From NCBI RefSeq assembly GCF_000725805.1, contig NZ_KL647132.1, positions 496,001 through 560,000 of the forward strand: a stretch of 64,000 nt of DNA, in the 5' to 3' direction. Positions 52,194-60,585 of the stretch are shown one piece after another. Numbering within the stretch: the stretch's first letter is position 1; each line of letters opens with the position of its first letter. A model generated the notes under the pieces. That model searched no databases, was not told the origin of the DNA, and saw only the letters and a list, made by a program, of their open reading frames with translations. The translations under genes and the position numbers were made by a program. The DNA comes from Streptomyces xanthophaeus. GTDB taxonomy: Bacteria > Actinomycetota > Actinomycetes > Streptomycetales > Streptomycetaceae.

Positions 52194-52356
52194 CCGCCCG
52201 GCGGCAAGGCGAGAACATTTGCACTAATTCTGTGGTTATGTGTGCCTTGCAGGTCCCTCATCCCCAGCCCCCCGGTTGGGGAGACCGGTCACCCGGGGCG
52301 CAGGATGGTGGGACCATGTGAGGGTCTGCCGGGGTAACGGTGAGGTGAGGGGATAG

Positions 52357-53106
52357 ATGGGGTCTGAGTCCGGCCGCGTCAAACGCGGCGAGCAGAGCAG
52401 GATTTCCCAGTGGCTGCGCCGGCGGCAGAAACCCACCGCCGAGGACCCCGAGCTGGAGCGCGAAGCGCTCCTCGTGGCCGTCGCCGCCGCCGGTCTGCCG
52501 CTCGCCCCCGCCGCCCATCCCGCCGGCTACCGGTGTTCGTGCGACCGGATCGGCTGTCCGACGCCCGCACGCCACCCCCTCTCCTTCGCCTGGCAGACCC
52601 AGTCGACCACCGACCGCGCCCAGGTCGAACGGTGGGCGCGCAACCAGCCCCAGGCCAACTTCATCACCGCGACCGGCATGGTCCACGACGTGCTGGACGT
52701 CCCGCTCGAAGCCGGGACCGCCGCCCTGGAGCGCCTGCTGGAGGCCGGCATCGAGGTCGGCCCGGTCGCCGAGTCCAGCGGTACGGGCGAGCAGGCCCGG
52801 ATGCTCTTCTTCACCGCCACCCGCGGCACCCCCGAGGACGAGGACGAGTGGTGGCCCTGCGAACTGGACTGCCACCCCGAGACGATGGACGAGCACCCCG
52901 GCCTGCGCTGGCACTGCCGCGGCAGCTACGTCCTGGTGCCCCCGGCAGCCCTGCCCGGTGACCAGGCGGTCACGTGGCTGCGCGGCATGGAGCACGCGCT
53001 CCCGGACCCCCTCACCCTCCTGGAGACCCTGACCGACGCCTGCGCCGTGTACGCGGGCACCTCCGACCGGGCCCCGGCCGCCGTGGCCTGGCCGCTGGGC
53101 CGCTGA
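52357..53106 (+). CDS. prim-pol N-terminal domain protein (bifunctional DNA primase/polymerase-like)
   Basis: 249 residues related to the N-terminal domain of archaeo-eukaryotic-type primase-polymerases. Features: CSCDRIGCPTPARHPLSFAW (Cys-rich loop near 59-80), ITATGMVHDVLDVP (near 107, position of the usual catalytic D-x-D strand) and LRWHCRGSYVLVPP with the His strand. The expected DxD reads D-V-L-D here, so polymerase activity is doubtful and a regulatory role is possible. Free-standing gene, 163 bases after tetR; the gap holds an AT-richer stretch but no clear signal. Confidence 0.7.
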   Translation: MGSESGRVKRGEQSRISQWLRRRQKPTAEDPELEREALLVAVAAAGLPLAPAAHPAGYRCSCDRIGCPTPARHPLSFAWQTQSTTDRAQVERWARNQPQANFITATGMVHDVLDVPLEAGTAALERLLEAGIEVGPVAESSGTGEQARMLFFTATRGTPEDEDEWWPCELDCHPETMDEHPGLRWHCRGSYVLVPPAALPGDQAVTWLRGMEHALPDPLTLLETLTDACAVYAGTSDRAPAAVAWPLGR

Positions 53107-53205
53107 TCCGCGGGGCCGTTGGGCCGTTGGGCCGCAGCACCGTTGCGCCGCTGACGGACGTCCGGGGGCCGGGCCCCCGGACCCGGCATCCGGCATCCGG
53201 CCTGG

Positions 53206-54006
53206 TCAGTGGATCTGGGTGACGACCACGTCGAGGGACCAGGCGCGGCCCGCCTTCGCAGGGGCCTCGGCCTCCACCGTGTAGCCCAGGTCCCGCAGGG
53301 CCTCCACCAGTTCGGCGGGCCCCGCCGGGACGGAACCGGCCAGCAGCAGGTCGCGCACCATCCGGCCCTTCGTCGCCTTGTTGAAGTGGCTGACCACCGA
53401 CCGCTTCTCCACCCCGTCCACGACCTGCGCGTGCAGCACCCGTACGGTCGCGGTCCGGCCGGCCGTCTCGCCCTTCGGCTTCCAGGCGGACGCGTACGCC
53501 GACGAGCGCAGGTCCAGCACCAGCCCCTCGCCCGCCGCACCGGGCATCACCTCGGCCATCGGGCCCCGCCAGTACGCGCCGAGCGCCCCGAGCTCCGGCA
53601 GCTTCACGCCCATCGAGCAGCGGTAGGACGGGATCCGGTCGGTGATCCGCACCGCGCCCCACAGGCCGGAGAACACGAGCAGCGCGTCCTCGGCGAGTTT
53701 GCGGGCCGCAGGGGTCAGACCGGCCAGGCCCAGGGCGTCGTACAGCACGCCCGTGTAGACCTCACCCGCCGGACGGGCCACCGCCGAGCGGAGCTCCGCG
53801 TTCTTGGCGACCTCGCCCCGCAGGCCCTCGCTCAGGCCCAGCACCTCGCGCGCCTTCGCCTCGTCCCCCGCGCACAGCGCGACGAGTTCCTCCAGCACCG
53901 CGGCACGCGCCGGGGCCAGGCCGGGCAGGGACAGCTCCTGCGGCTTCAGCGGTGCGCCGGAGCCGCCGGCGGCCTTTCCTTCGGACGGCGGCAGCAGCAC
54001 GAGCAC
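53206..54006 (-). CDS. yaaA: YaaA-family peroxide stress protein
   Basis: 266 residues. YaaA (DUF328) signature: LLPPSEGK at residue 4, VYTGVLYDALGL near 83, FSGLWGAVRITDRIPSYR near 112 and the RSVVSHFNKATKGRMVRDLL segment near 203. In E. coli YaaA lowers free iron during H2O2 stress and binds DNA. GTG start with AAGGAG upstream. Monocistronic, convergent with the prim-pol gene. Confidence 0.9.
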   Translation of the reverse strand: MLVLLPPSEGKAAGGSGAPLKPQELSLPGLAPARAAVLEELVALCAGDEAKAREVLGLSEGLRGEVAKNAELRSAVARPAGEVYTGVLYDALGLAGLTPAARKLAEDALLVFSGLWGAVRITDRIPSYRCSMGVKLPELGALGAYWRGPMAEVMPGAAGEGLVLDLRSSAYASAWKPKGETAGRTATVRVLHAQVVDGVEKRSVVSHFNKATKGRMVRDLLLAGSVPAGPAELVEALRDLGYTVEAEAPAKAGRAWSLDVVVTQIH

Positions 54007-54183
54007 GGTGGTTCTCCTTCAATACGTCACGGCGCAGGGGATGCGGCCCCCGAGCCAGGGTAGACCGCCCGCCGCACCCCGCCCGCCGCACTGCCTCGGT
54101 ACCGGCCCGCGCACGCGCCCGCCGCACCGCCTCGCGCACCCGTTCGCCGTGCCGCCCGGTCCCGGCGCCTCTACGCTCGATCC

Positions 54184-55629
54184 ATGCCACGCCGTCCTAT
54201 GCACATGACCGGCGCAGACGGGGCTGCCCTGCGGGCGGCGCTGCGTGACCTGCGGACGAAGCTGGACGTGCCGCAGGAGTTCCCGGCGGAGGTGCGCGCC
54301 GAGGCGGAACGGGCCGCCCGCAACCCGCGCCTGCCCGCGCACGACGCCACCGACCTCCCCCTGTTCACCATCGACCCCCCGGGCTCCGTCGACCTCGACC
54401 AGGCCATGCACCTCGCCCGCCGCAACGGCCCCGGCGGCTACCGCGTGCACTACGCCATCGCCGACGTCGCCGCCTTCGTCACCCCGGGCAGCCCCCTCGA
54501 CGCGGAGGCCCACCGCCGGGTCACCACCTTGTACTTCCCCGACGGGAAGGTCCCCCTGCACCCGCCCGTGCTCTCGGAGGGCGCGGCCAGCCTGCTGCCC
54601 GACCAGACCTGCCCCGCGCTGCTGTGGCGGCTCGACCTGGACGCCGACGGCCGGGTCGAGACCGCCGACGTCCGCCGGGCCCTGGTCCGCAGCCGGGCCC
54701 GGCTCGACTACGACGGCGTGCAGAAGGCCATCGACACCGGTACGGCCGAGGAGTCCCTGGCCCTGCTGAAGGACATCGGCGGGCTGCGCGAGGCCCTGGA
54801 ACGCGAACGCGGCGGCATCTCGCTGAACGTGCCCGAGCAGGAGGTCGTCGAACGCGACGGGCACTACACCCTGGACTACCGGGCCCCGCTGCCCGCCGAC
54901 GGCTGGAACGCCCAGGTGTCCCTCATGACCGGCATGGTGGCCGCAGACCTGATGCTCGCCGCCGGGACCGGCATCCTGCGCACCCTGCCCACCGCCCCCG
55001 ACGGGGCCGTCGGCCGGCTCCGCCGGGCGGCCAGGGCCCTGCGGATCGACTGGCCGCACCACGTCCCGTACGCCGAACTCGTGCGCTCCCTCGACCCGCA
55101 CCTCCCCGCGCACGCCGCCTTCCTCCAGGAGTGCACGGCCCTGCTGCGCGGCGCGGGCTACACGGCCTTCACCGGCGGCGACAGCCCCGACCCGGCGGTG
55201 CACGCCGCGGTGGCGGCCCCGTACGCGCACTGCACCGCGCCCCTGCGCCGGCTGGTCGACCGGTACGCGGGCGAACTGTGCCTGGCGGCCGCGGCGGGGG
55301 AAGAGCCGCCGCAGTGGGCGGTGTCGGCGCTGGACGCGCTGCCGCGGGAGATGGCCGAGGGCGCCCGGCTGGCCAACACGGTGGAGCGGGAGTGCGTGGA
55401 CCTGGTGGAGGCCGCCCTGCTGAAGGACCGCGTCGGGGAGACCTTCGAAGCCACCGTGATCGACGTGAAGGAGCACGACCCGCTGGTCGGCACGGTCCAC
55501 CTCCAGGACCCGGCGGTGGTCGGCCGCGTGGAGTCCGCCGCCCGGGAGCTCCCGCTGGGCGAGCGCATCCGGGTCCGGCTGACCCAGGCGGACCCGGGCA
55601 CCACGAAGATCCTCTTCATCCCTGCCTGA
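54184..55629 (+). CDS. RNB-domain exoribonuclease (RNase II/R family)
   Basis: 481 residues. Catalytic RNB domain with PLFTIDPPGSVDLDQAM near residue 58 (the Asp cluster that binds Mg2+) and YRVHYAIADVAAFV, then the C-terminal APYAHCTAPLRRLVDRY motif. Degrades RNA 3'-to-5'. No N-terminal cold-shock domains are visible and the C-terminal S1-like part is short, so this is the compact actinobacterial form. Its 3' end overlaps the convergent PH-domain gene by 14 bases. Confidence 0.88.
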   Translation: MPRRPMHMTGADGAALRAALRDLRTKLDVPQEFPAEVRAEAERAARNPRLPAHDATDLPLFTIDPPGSVDLDQAMHLARRNGPGGYRVHYAIADVAAFVTPGSPLDAEAHRRVTTLYFPDGKVPLHPPVLSEGAASLLPDQTCPALLWRLDLDADGRVETADVRRALVRSRARLDYDGVQKAIDTGTAEESLALLKDIGGLREALERERGGISLNVPEQEVVERDGHYTLDYRAPLPADGWNAQVSLMTGMVAADLMLAAGTGILRTLPTAPDGAVGRLRRAARALRIDWPHHVPYAELVRSLDPHLPAHAAFLQECTALLRGAGYTAFTGGDSPDPAVHAAVAAPYAHCTAPLRRLVDRYAGELCLAAAAGEEPPQWAVSALDALPREMAEGARLANTVERECVDLVEAALLKDRVGETFEATVIDVKEHDPLVGTVHLQDPAVVGRVESAARELPLGERIRVRLTQADPGTTKILFIPA

Positions 55630-56266
55630 GGGCGGTGACCAGGGCGCGCGGGTCGTCGGCGTGGAAGCGGACGGTCCGCGCCGTCCCCCGGGCGCCGAGC
55701 GGCCGGACGAAGGCCAGGGGGCGGTTCAGCTCCAGGGTGACCGAGGTCTGGCTGCCCACGATCAGGTCGAGCACCCCGTCCTCGGACACGGTGACCAGGC
55801 GGCCCTCCGGGTAGCGGCGGTCGACGCGGACCGAGGCCACCGCGTCCGGCGGGACGGTCAGGTCGAACAGGGCGCCGTAGCGGATCCGCAGCGAGCCGTC
55901 GGAGCGGACCACGTGCGGCCGGGTGACGCAGGCGGCGTGCATCGCCAGGACGATGAGGATCCCGTACACGTCGAGCACCAGCAGGACCCGGTGGACGGCC
56001 GGCCAGGGGATGAGCAGGGCCAGCGCGACGGTCTCGATCACCGACACGAACAGCAGGCCGTACATCATGGCCGTCTGCGGTCCGGTGTACCCGGCGGCGA
56101 GGTCCCCGGGGCGCACCCCGTGCCTGCGCCGCCGCACCCACCACCCGAGGGAGGCGGTGGCCAGCAGCTCGTGCCGCACCAGCCGCCGCACCTGCACCGG
56201 CAGCACCCGGCGCACGGCGCCCCGTACCCGCATCGGCACCCCGGCTCCTACGTCTGTCGGACTCAT
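55616..56266 (-). CDS. membrane protein with PH-like domain
   Basis: 216 residues. A basic N-terminus, then two transmembrane helices (about 62-85 and 88-110), then a C-terminal beta-rich PH-like domain (about 115-216) beginning VRSDGSLRIRYGALFDLTVP. Function unknown. Its start overlaps the MerR stop (ATGA), so it is the coupled target-side partner of the regulator. Confidence 0.7.
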   Translation of the reverse strand: MSPTDVGAGVPMRVRGAVRRVLPVQVRRLVRHELLATASLGWWVRRRRHGVRPGDLAAGYTGPQTAMMYGLLFVSVIETVALALLIPWPAVHRVLLVLDVYGILIVLAMHAACVTRPHVVRSDGSLRIRYGALFDLTVPPDAVASVRVDRRYPEGRLVTVSEDGVLDLIVGSQTSVTLELNRPLAFVRPLGARGTARTVRFHADDPRALVTALRQG

Positions 56267-56997
56267 CCCCGCCCCCTCTCCATGAACGCCGTCATGACCC
56301 GGCGTACGACCTCGGCCTGTGCGGGGGCGTACTCCGCGAGGAGCGCCTCCTGGAAACCGGCCACGACCCGCCCCTCGGCGGGGACGGCGGCGAACACCTC
56401 GTCGGGGACGGCCGCCACCAGTTCGGCGGCCAGCACCGGGATCCGCGGGTCGTCCGTCGCCGCGTCGGCGAGCGCGTCGAGGCGTTCGTAGAGCGCGAGC
56501 ACAGCGGGGTCGGCCGCCAACGGCCCGAGCGCGGCGTACAGTTCCTCCCCGCCGGAGCCCGCGGCATCGAGCAGCGTCAGGTGCTCGCGGTCCATCGCGG
56601 CGGTCGCCGAAGCCGTGGGCGGCGCCTTCGCGAGGAGCGCGGCGAGGGCGGGCGACAGCGGTTCGGTCTCCCCCGGCTCAGCGGCCAGCAGCACCGCGAG
56701 CCGCCGCCTGCGCTCCGCGATCCCGGCCTCCTGCCGGGCCAGGTCGGCGTCGAGCTCCGCCAGCACCTCGGCGAGTTCGCGCCCCGCGTCGTCCGCGAGC
56801 ACGTCCCGCACCTCGTCCAGGCTGAGCCCGAGCTCGGTGAGGCGGCGCACCCGCGCCAGCAGGACGGCGTCGCGGACGCTGTAGGCCCGGTATCCGTTGG
56901 GTCGCCGCTCCGGTTCCGGGAGCAGCCCGACATGGTGGTAGTGCCTGATGGCCCGGGTGGTGACCCCGACCAGTTCGGCGATCTCTCCGATCCGCAT
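56263..56997 (-). CDS. MerR-family transcriptional regulator
   Basis: 244 residues. N-terminal winged HTH: MRIGEIAELVGVTTRAIRHYHHVGLLPEP, YRAYSVRDAVLLARVRRL, then a coiled coil (about 75-105) and a C-terminal ligand-binding domain of about 130 residues with no obvious metal Cys cluster. Recognises small molecules rather than metals. Promoter shows the 19-bp MerR spacer. Co-transcribed with the PH-domain membrane gene. Confidence 0.9.
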   Translation of the reverse strand: MRIGEIAELVGVTTRAIRHYHHVGLLPEPERRPNGYRAYSVRDAVLLARVRRLTELGLSLDEVRDVLADDAGRELAEVLAELDADLARQEAGIAERRRRLAVLLAAEPGETEPLSPALAALLAKAPPTASATAAMDREHLTLLDAAGSGGEELYAALGPLAADPAVLALYERLDALADAATDDPRIPVLAAELVAAVPDEVFAAVPAEGRVVAGFQEALLAEYAPAQAEVVRRVMTAFMERGRG

Positions 56998-57003
56998 GAG
57001 CCC

Positions 57004-57034
57004 AGTAGAAACCCTGCCGCTGCGTCAAGGTCAA
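57004..57034 (-). promoter_or_regulatory. MerR-type promoter with 19-bp spacer
   Basis: On the complementary strand TTGACC, 19-bp spacer, TCTACT, six bases before the ATG. The over-long spacer is the hallmark of MerR-activated promoters; the spacer contains imperfect dyad CCTTGACGC/GCGGCAGGG. Leaderless mRNA likely. Confidence 0.6.
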
Positions 57035-57070
57035 GCCGCGACGGCACAGCCGGTAACATGGTCGGCACGA

Positions 57071-57477
57071 CAGACGAGTCGGCCGGGCGGCCGCGTCGGG
57101 GTCCCCGGATCCCGCCGAGGAACGTCCGGGCTCCATAGGGCAGGGTGGTGGGTAACGCCCACCCGGGGTGACCCGCGGGACAGTGCCACAGAAAACAGAC
57201 CGCCGGGGGCTTCGGCCCTCGGTAAGGGTGAAACGGTGGTGTAAGAGACCACCAGCGCCTGGGGTGACCCAGGCGGCTAGGTAAACCCCACCCGGAGCAA
57301 GGTCAAGAGGATCCGTCCACGGACGGGTCTGCGCGGACGTTCGAGGGCTGCCCGCCCGATGTCCGCGGGTAGACCGCACGAGGCCGGCGGCAACGCCGGT
57401 CCTAGATGGATGGCCGTCTCCCCGGCGACCGCGAGGTCTCCGGGAGACAGAACCCGGCGTACAGGCCGGCTCGTCTG
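57071..57477 (+). ncRNA. rnpB: RNase P RNA, type A
   Basis: Catalytic RNA that trims tRNA 5' leaders. Conserved elements in order: P1 strand CAGACGAGTCGGCC, GAGGAACGTCCGGGCTCC (57117-57134), ACAGAAAACAGACCGCC near 57188, AGGGTGAAACGGTGGTGTAAG, GGCTAGGTAAACCCCACCC near 57273, and the closing GGCCGGCTCGTCTG (57464-57477) pairing with the 5' end. About 407 nt. Convergent with the vapC gene. Confidence 0.97.
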
Positions 57478-57560
57478 CCGTTCCCCCTTCGGCCCTGGTC
57501 AGGGTGGGGGACCCACTCTTCCCGCACGGCGGGGGCATTTCGGCAGGCCCGGTGGGGCGG

Positions 57561-57980
57561 TCAGTCTTCTTCGATGCGGCGTACGTCGCGCTGGTGCACT
57601 TCCTTGATGACCCGGGCGACGGTGGCGAAGTCGTTGTCCCGGTGCAGGACGGTCAGGCCGTGGTGGACGGCGGTGGCGCAGACGAGGAGGTCGAGGGGCC
57701 CGGCCGCGCGGTGCCGGCCCTTCTGGGTCAGCTTGTACTGCGCGTTCTCCACCCAGCGCCATGCGTCCTTGGGGATGCGGACGAGGCCGAAGAGGGCGGA
57801 GAGGTCGCTTTCGATGTCGTCACGGTCGGCGGGGCCGTTGGCGCTGAACAGGATCTCGGTGCGGGTGGCCTCGGATATGCCGATGGCGCCGGTTTCGATC
57901 TCGGCGTCCCAGCCGACCATGTCGTCGGGGTGAGTGACCAGGTGCACGTATGCGCTGGTGTCGATGAGGTAGCGGATCAC
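57561..57980 (-). CDS. vapC: VapC-type PIN-domain toxin
   Basis: 139 residues. PIN ribonuclease acids: Asp in YLIDTSAYVHL (residue 7), Glu in EATRTEILFS near 43, Asp in LDLLVCATA near 97 and the C-terminal Asp in HRDNDFATVARV near 115. Cuts tRNA or rRNA in characterised VapCs and is blocked by VapB. GTG start overlaps the vapB stop (GTGA). Ends 83 bases from rnpB, tail to tail. Confidence 0.9.
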   Translation of the reverse strand: MIRYLIDTSAYVHLVTHPDDMVGWDAEIETGAIGISEATRTEILFSANGPADRDDIESDLSALFGLVRIPKDAWRWVENAQYKLTQKGRHRAAGPLDLLVCATAVHHGLTVLHRDNDFATVARVIKEVHQRDVRRIEED

Positions 57981-58228
57981 GCATCGCCCCTGGAGGAGGT
58001 GACTTCGGCCCGTTCGGCGTTCTTGCGGGCCTCCCGGGCCCGGCGGGTCGGCTCGAAGTCCCCGCGGGCACCGCGTTCTGCGAGGCGCTCGGCTGCTTGC
58101 CGACGACGGTGGCGCCTTATCACCTCTTCCAGGGCGGTGTTGATCGTGTCCTTCTTCGTCTTCGTGCCGAGCAGCCGTGCGGCTTCGGCGAGGACGTCGT
58201 CGTCGAGGTCGACGTTCGTAATGCCCAT
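57977..58228 (-). CDS. vapB: VapB-type antitoxin
   Basis: 83 residues. ITNVDLDDDVLAEAARLLG ribbon-helix-helix start and TKKDTINTALEEVIRR second helix match the VapB family; the C-terminal charged tail would wrap the toxin. GAGGGG precedes the ATG. A start 16 codons upstream is possible but overlaps the operator. Confidence 0.85.
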   Translation of the reverse strand: MGITNVDLDDDVLAEAARLLGTKTKKDTINTALEEVIRRHRRRQAAERLAERGARGDFEPTRRAREARKNAERAEVTSSRGDA

Positions 58229-58246
58229 GGCACCCCTCACTGTGTG

Positions 58247-58280
58247 TGATGTGGGAATCTTTTCCACTGTTGCCACATCA
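58247..58280. promoter_or_regulatory. inverted repeat in vapBC promoter
   Basis: TGATGTGG (58247-58254) and CCACATCA (58273-58280) flank an 18-bp spacer that holds an AAGATT -10-like hexamer on the vapBC strand. VapBC complexes repress their own promoter by binding such repeats. Confidence 0.5.
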
Positions 58281-58352
58281 TAGGCTCCCGCGCGCTCGCG
58301 CGCCCTCGCGCGCTGAAATCCCGAAAAAGGAGCGACCGGCCCTGATGAACCG

Positions 58353-58384
58353 AAGAACCCCCGCCGGGAACGGCGGGGGTTCTT
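58353..58384 (-). terminator. terminator of Nif3/RNase H operon
   Basis: 14-bp perfect stem (58353-58366 with 58371-58384), 4-base GGAA loop, 16 bases after the RNase H-phosphatase stop. Confidence 0.85.
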
Positions 58385-58399
58385 TCGTTGCTGCCCGGG

Positions 58400-59842
58400 T
58401 CAGCGCAGGTGCGAGGTGTCGTTCAGCAGGCGGACCGAGGCGTTGCCGTCGGCGTAGTAGGCCACCGCCGACACCGAGGCCGCCGAGAGTTCCATGCGGA
58501 ACAACGACTCCGGCGGGGCGCCGAGGGCGAGGCGTACCAGGATCTTGACCGGGGTGACGTGGGTGACCAGCAGCACCGTGCGGCCCGCGTGCGCGGCCAG
58601 CAGCCGGTCGCGGGTGGCGGAGATCCGGCGGGTGGCGGCCGCGAAGCTCTCGCCGCCGCCCGTGGGAGCCGCCCGCGGGGAGTCCAGCCAGGCCTGGAGG
58701 TCGTCGGGGAACCGTTCGCGGACCTCGGCGAAGGTCAGGCCCTCCCAGGCCCCGAAGTCCACCTCGCGCAGGCCCTCTTCGACGGTCACCGGGAGCCCGA
58801 GGCGGTCGGCGACGGCCTGGGCGGTCTCGCGGCAGCGGCGCAGCGGGGAGCTGATGACCGTCTGCACGGTGCCCCGTGCGGCCAGCGCCGCGGCCACGGC
58901 GGCGGCCTGCCGGCGCCCGGCCTCGGACAGTTCGGGGTCGCCGCCGCCGCTGCCGGAGAAGCGCTTCTGCGGGGTGAGCGCGGTCTCCCCGTGCCGCAGC
59001 AGCACGAAGGTGGCGGGCGCGCCCATGTCGGGACCCCAGCCGGGGGCCGCCGCGGCGGTGGTCCCGGCCGCATCGGTGGTCCCGGCCGCACCCGCTGCCC
59101 CTCCCGTTCCGGGCTCGGTGGCGGTCGTCGGGGAGTCCGCGTCGAGGCAGGGCTCGATCACGGGCGGGTCCTCCGGGGCGACGGGCGGGGCCTCGTCGTC
59201 CGTGAACAGCACGTCGGCGGCCTCCGCCGGGACGACCGCCCGCGCGCCCGCGCGGGCGGCGGACGCGGACGAGACCGGGGAGCCGGCCGAGGCCGCTGCG
59301 AGCGCCGCGCGGACGGCCGCCGCGCCCGCGGCCGCGTCGCCCGGCGGGCCGGACGGGGCCGCGAGGGCGCGGGCCGCGCCGTGATCGAGGGCGGCCGAGG
59401 AGCGGGACGGCTCCCACTGCTCGCCGCGCTTGCCCGCGTCCATCGCCTCGTTGGCGAGCCGGTCCGCGTGCTTGTTGCGCTCGCGCGGGATCCACTCGTA
59501 CGTCACCTGCGCGCGCGGCAGGACCTTCGCCGCCCGGGCGGCGAGGGGCTTCATGTCCGGGTGCTTGATCTTCCAGCGGCCCGACATCTGCTCGACGACC
59601 AGCTTGGAGTCCATCCGGACCAGGACCGTCGCCTCGGGGTCGAGTTCGAGCGCCGCCTCCAGCCCGGCGATCAGGCCCTTGTACTCGGCGACGTTGTTCG
59701 TCGCGACGCCGATGTACTCCGCGCGCTCGGCCAGCGTCTCCCCCGTGGCGGGGTCGAGGACCACCGCGCCGTATCCGGCGGGGCCCGGGTTGCCCCGGGA
59801 ACCGCCGTCCGCCTCCACGACGAACCGGACGGGCCCCGGCAT
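58400..59842 (-). CDS. bifunctional RNase HI / histidine (acid) phosphatase
   Basis: 480 residues. N-terminal RNase HI (1-140) with catalytic acids in VEADGGSRGN (Asp), NNVAEYKGL (Glu), RMDSKLV (Asp) and the C-terminal NKHADRLANEAMD (Asp). An Ala/Ser/Pro-rich linker of about 140 residues follows, then a phosphoglycerate-mutase-type phosphatase with LLRHGETALT (catalytic His) near 286 and late LLVTHVTPVK (second His). Corresponds (recollection) to S. coelicolor SCO2299, shown to have both activities. Its first base overlaps the stop of the zinc-ribbon gene. Confidence 0.9.
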   Translation of the reverse strand: MPGPVRFVVEADGGSRGNPGPAGYGAVVLDPATGETLAERAEYIGVATNNVAEYKGLIAGLEAALELDPEATVLVRMDSKLVVEQMSGRWKIKHPDMKPLAARAAKVLPRAQVTYEWIPRERNKHADRLANEAMDAGKRGEQWEPSRSSAALDHGAARALAAPSGPPGDAAAGAAAVRAALAAASAGSPVSSASAARAGARAVVPAEAADVLFTDDEAPPVAPEDPPVIEPCLDADSPTTATEPGTGGAAGAAGTTDAAGTTAAAAPGWGPDMGAPATFVLLRHGETALTPQKRFSGSGGGDPELSEAGRRQAAAVAAALAARGTVQTVISSPLRRCRETAQAVADRLGLPVTVEEGLREVDFGAWEGLTFAEVRERFPDDLQAWLDSPRAAPTGGGESFAAATRRISATRDRLLAAHAGRTVLLVTHVTPVKILVRLALGAPPESLFRMELSAASVSAVAYYADGNASVRLLNDTSHLR

Positions 59843-60585
59843 CAGATGCCCGAGTCGGCCGCACGGACCAGGATGCGGCCGCAGTTCTCGTGGCGTACGA
59901 CCTGGTTGCGCGCGGCGGCCTTGATCTCGTTGACCTCGGCCATGTCGAGCTCCAGGCGGCAGCCCTCGCAGCGGCGCTGGTACAGGCGCGCGGCGCCGAC
60001 CCCGCCCTGCTTGACGCGGATCTTCTCGTACAGCGCCATCAGGTCGGCCGGCATGGAGCCGACGATGACCTCACGGTCCTTGGCGATCTTGGCGGCCTCG
60101 TCGTCGATCTCGCCGGTGGCGGCGTCACGGCGCGCGGTGGCGTCCGTCAGCTCCGTCTCCAGCGCGGAGACCCGCCCGGTGATCCCGGTGACGCGCTCGG
60201 TCGCGGCCTCCAGCCGCTCCATGACCTCCAGGACCACGTCCTCCAGGTCGCTCTGGCGCTTGGCGAGGGAGACGACCTCGCTCTGCAGGTTCGCCAGGTC
60301 ACGGGCCGAGACGCCCGCGCCGGAGTCGAGCCGCTGCTGGTCGCGGGCCGCGCGCTGGCGGACCTGGTCGACGTCCTGCTCCGCCTTGGTCTGCTCGCGG
60401 GCTGCGTCGCTGGCCTGCGTCTGGGCGGCGACGAGCAGGTCGCGCTGGCTGGCGAGGTCCTTGGTCAGCGAGTCGACCTCGGCGTGCTCGGGCAGCGACT
60501 TGCGCTTGTGGGCGAGCTGAGACAGCCGCACGTCCAGGGCCTGGACGTCGAGAAGTCGGATCTGGTCGGCGGGCTCGGCGTTCAG
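59842..60585 (-). CDS. coiled-coil zinc-ribbon protein with CTG start
   Basis: 247 residues from the CTG at 60585 (MNAEPADQIRLLDVQALDV). A long helical coiled coil (about 20-180) is followed by a C4 zinc ribbon: RCEGC near 208 and a second pair represented by HENCGRI near 233. Family may act in nucleic-acid or protein-complex organisation; function not established. The usual GTG at 60531 would remove the conserved PADQIRLLDVQALD start; the CTG has GGAG 7 bases upstream and overlaps the Nif3 stop as CTGA, so it is preferred. Confidence 0.8.
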   Translation of the reverse strand: MNAEPADQIRLLDVQALDVRLSQLAHKRKSLPEHAEVDSLTKDLASQRDLLVAAQTQASDAAREQTKAEQDVDQVRQRAARDQQRLDSGAGVSARDLANLQSEVVSLAKRQSDLEDVVLEVMERLEAATERVTGITGRVSALETELTDATARRDAATGEIDDEAAKIAKDREVIVGSMPADLMALYEKIRVKQGGVGAARLYQRRCEGCRLELDMAEVNEIKAAARNQVVRHENCGRILVRAADSGI

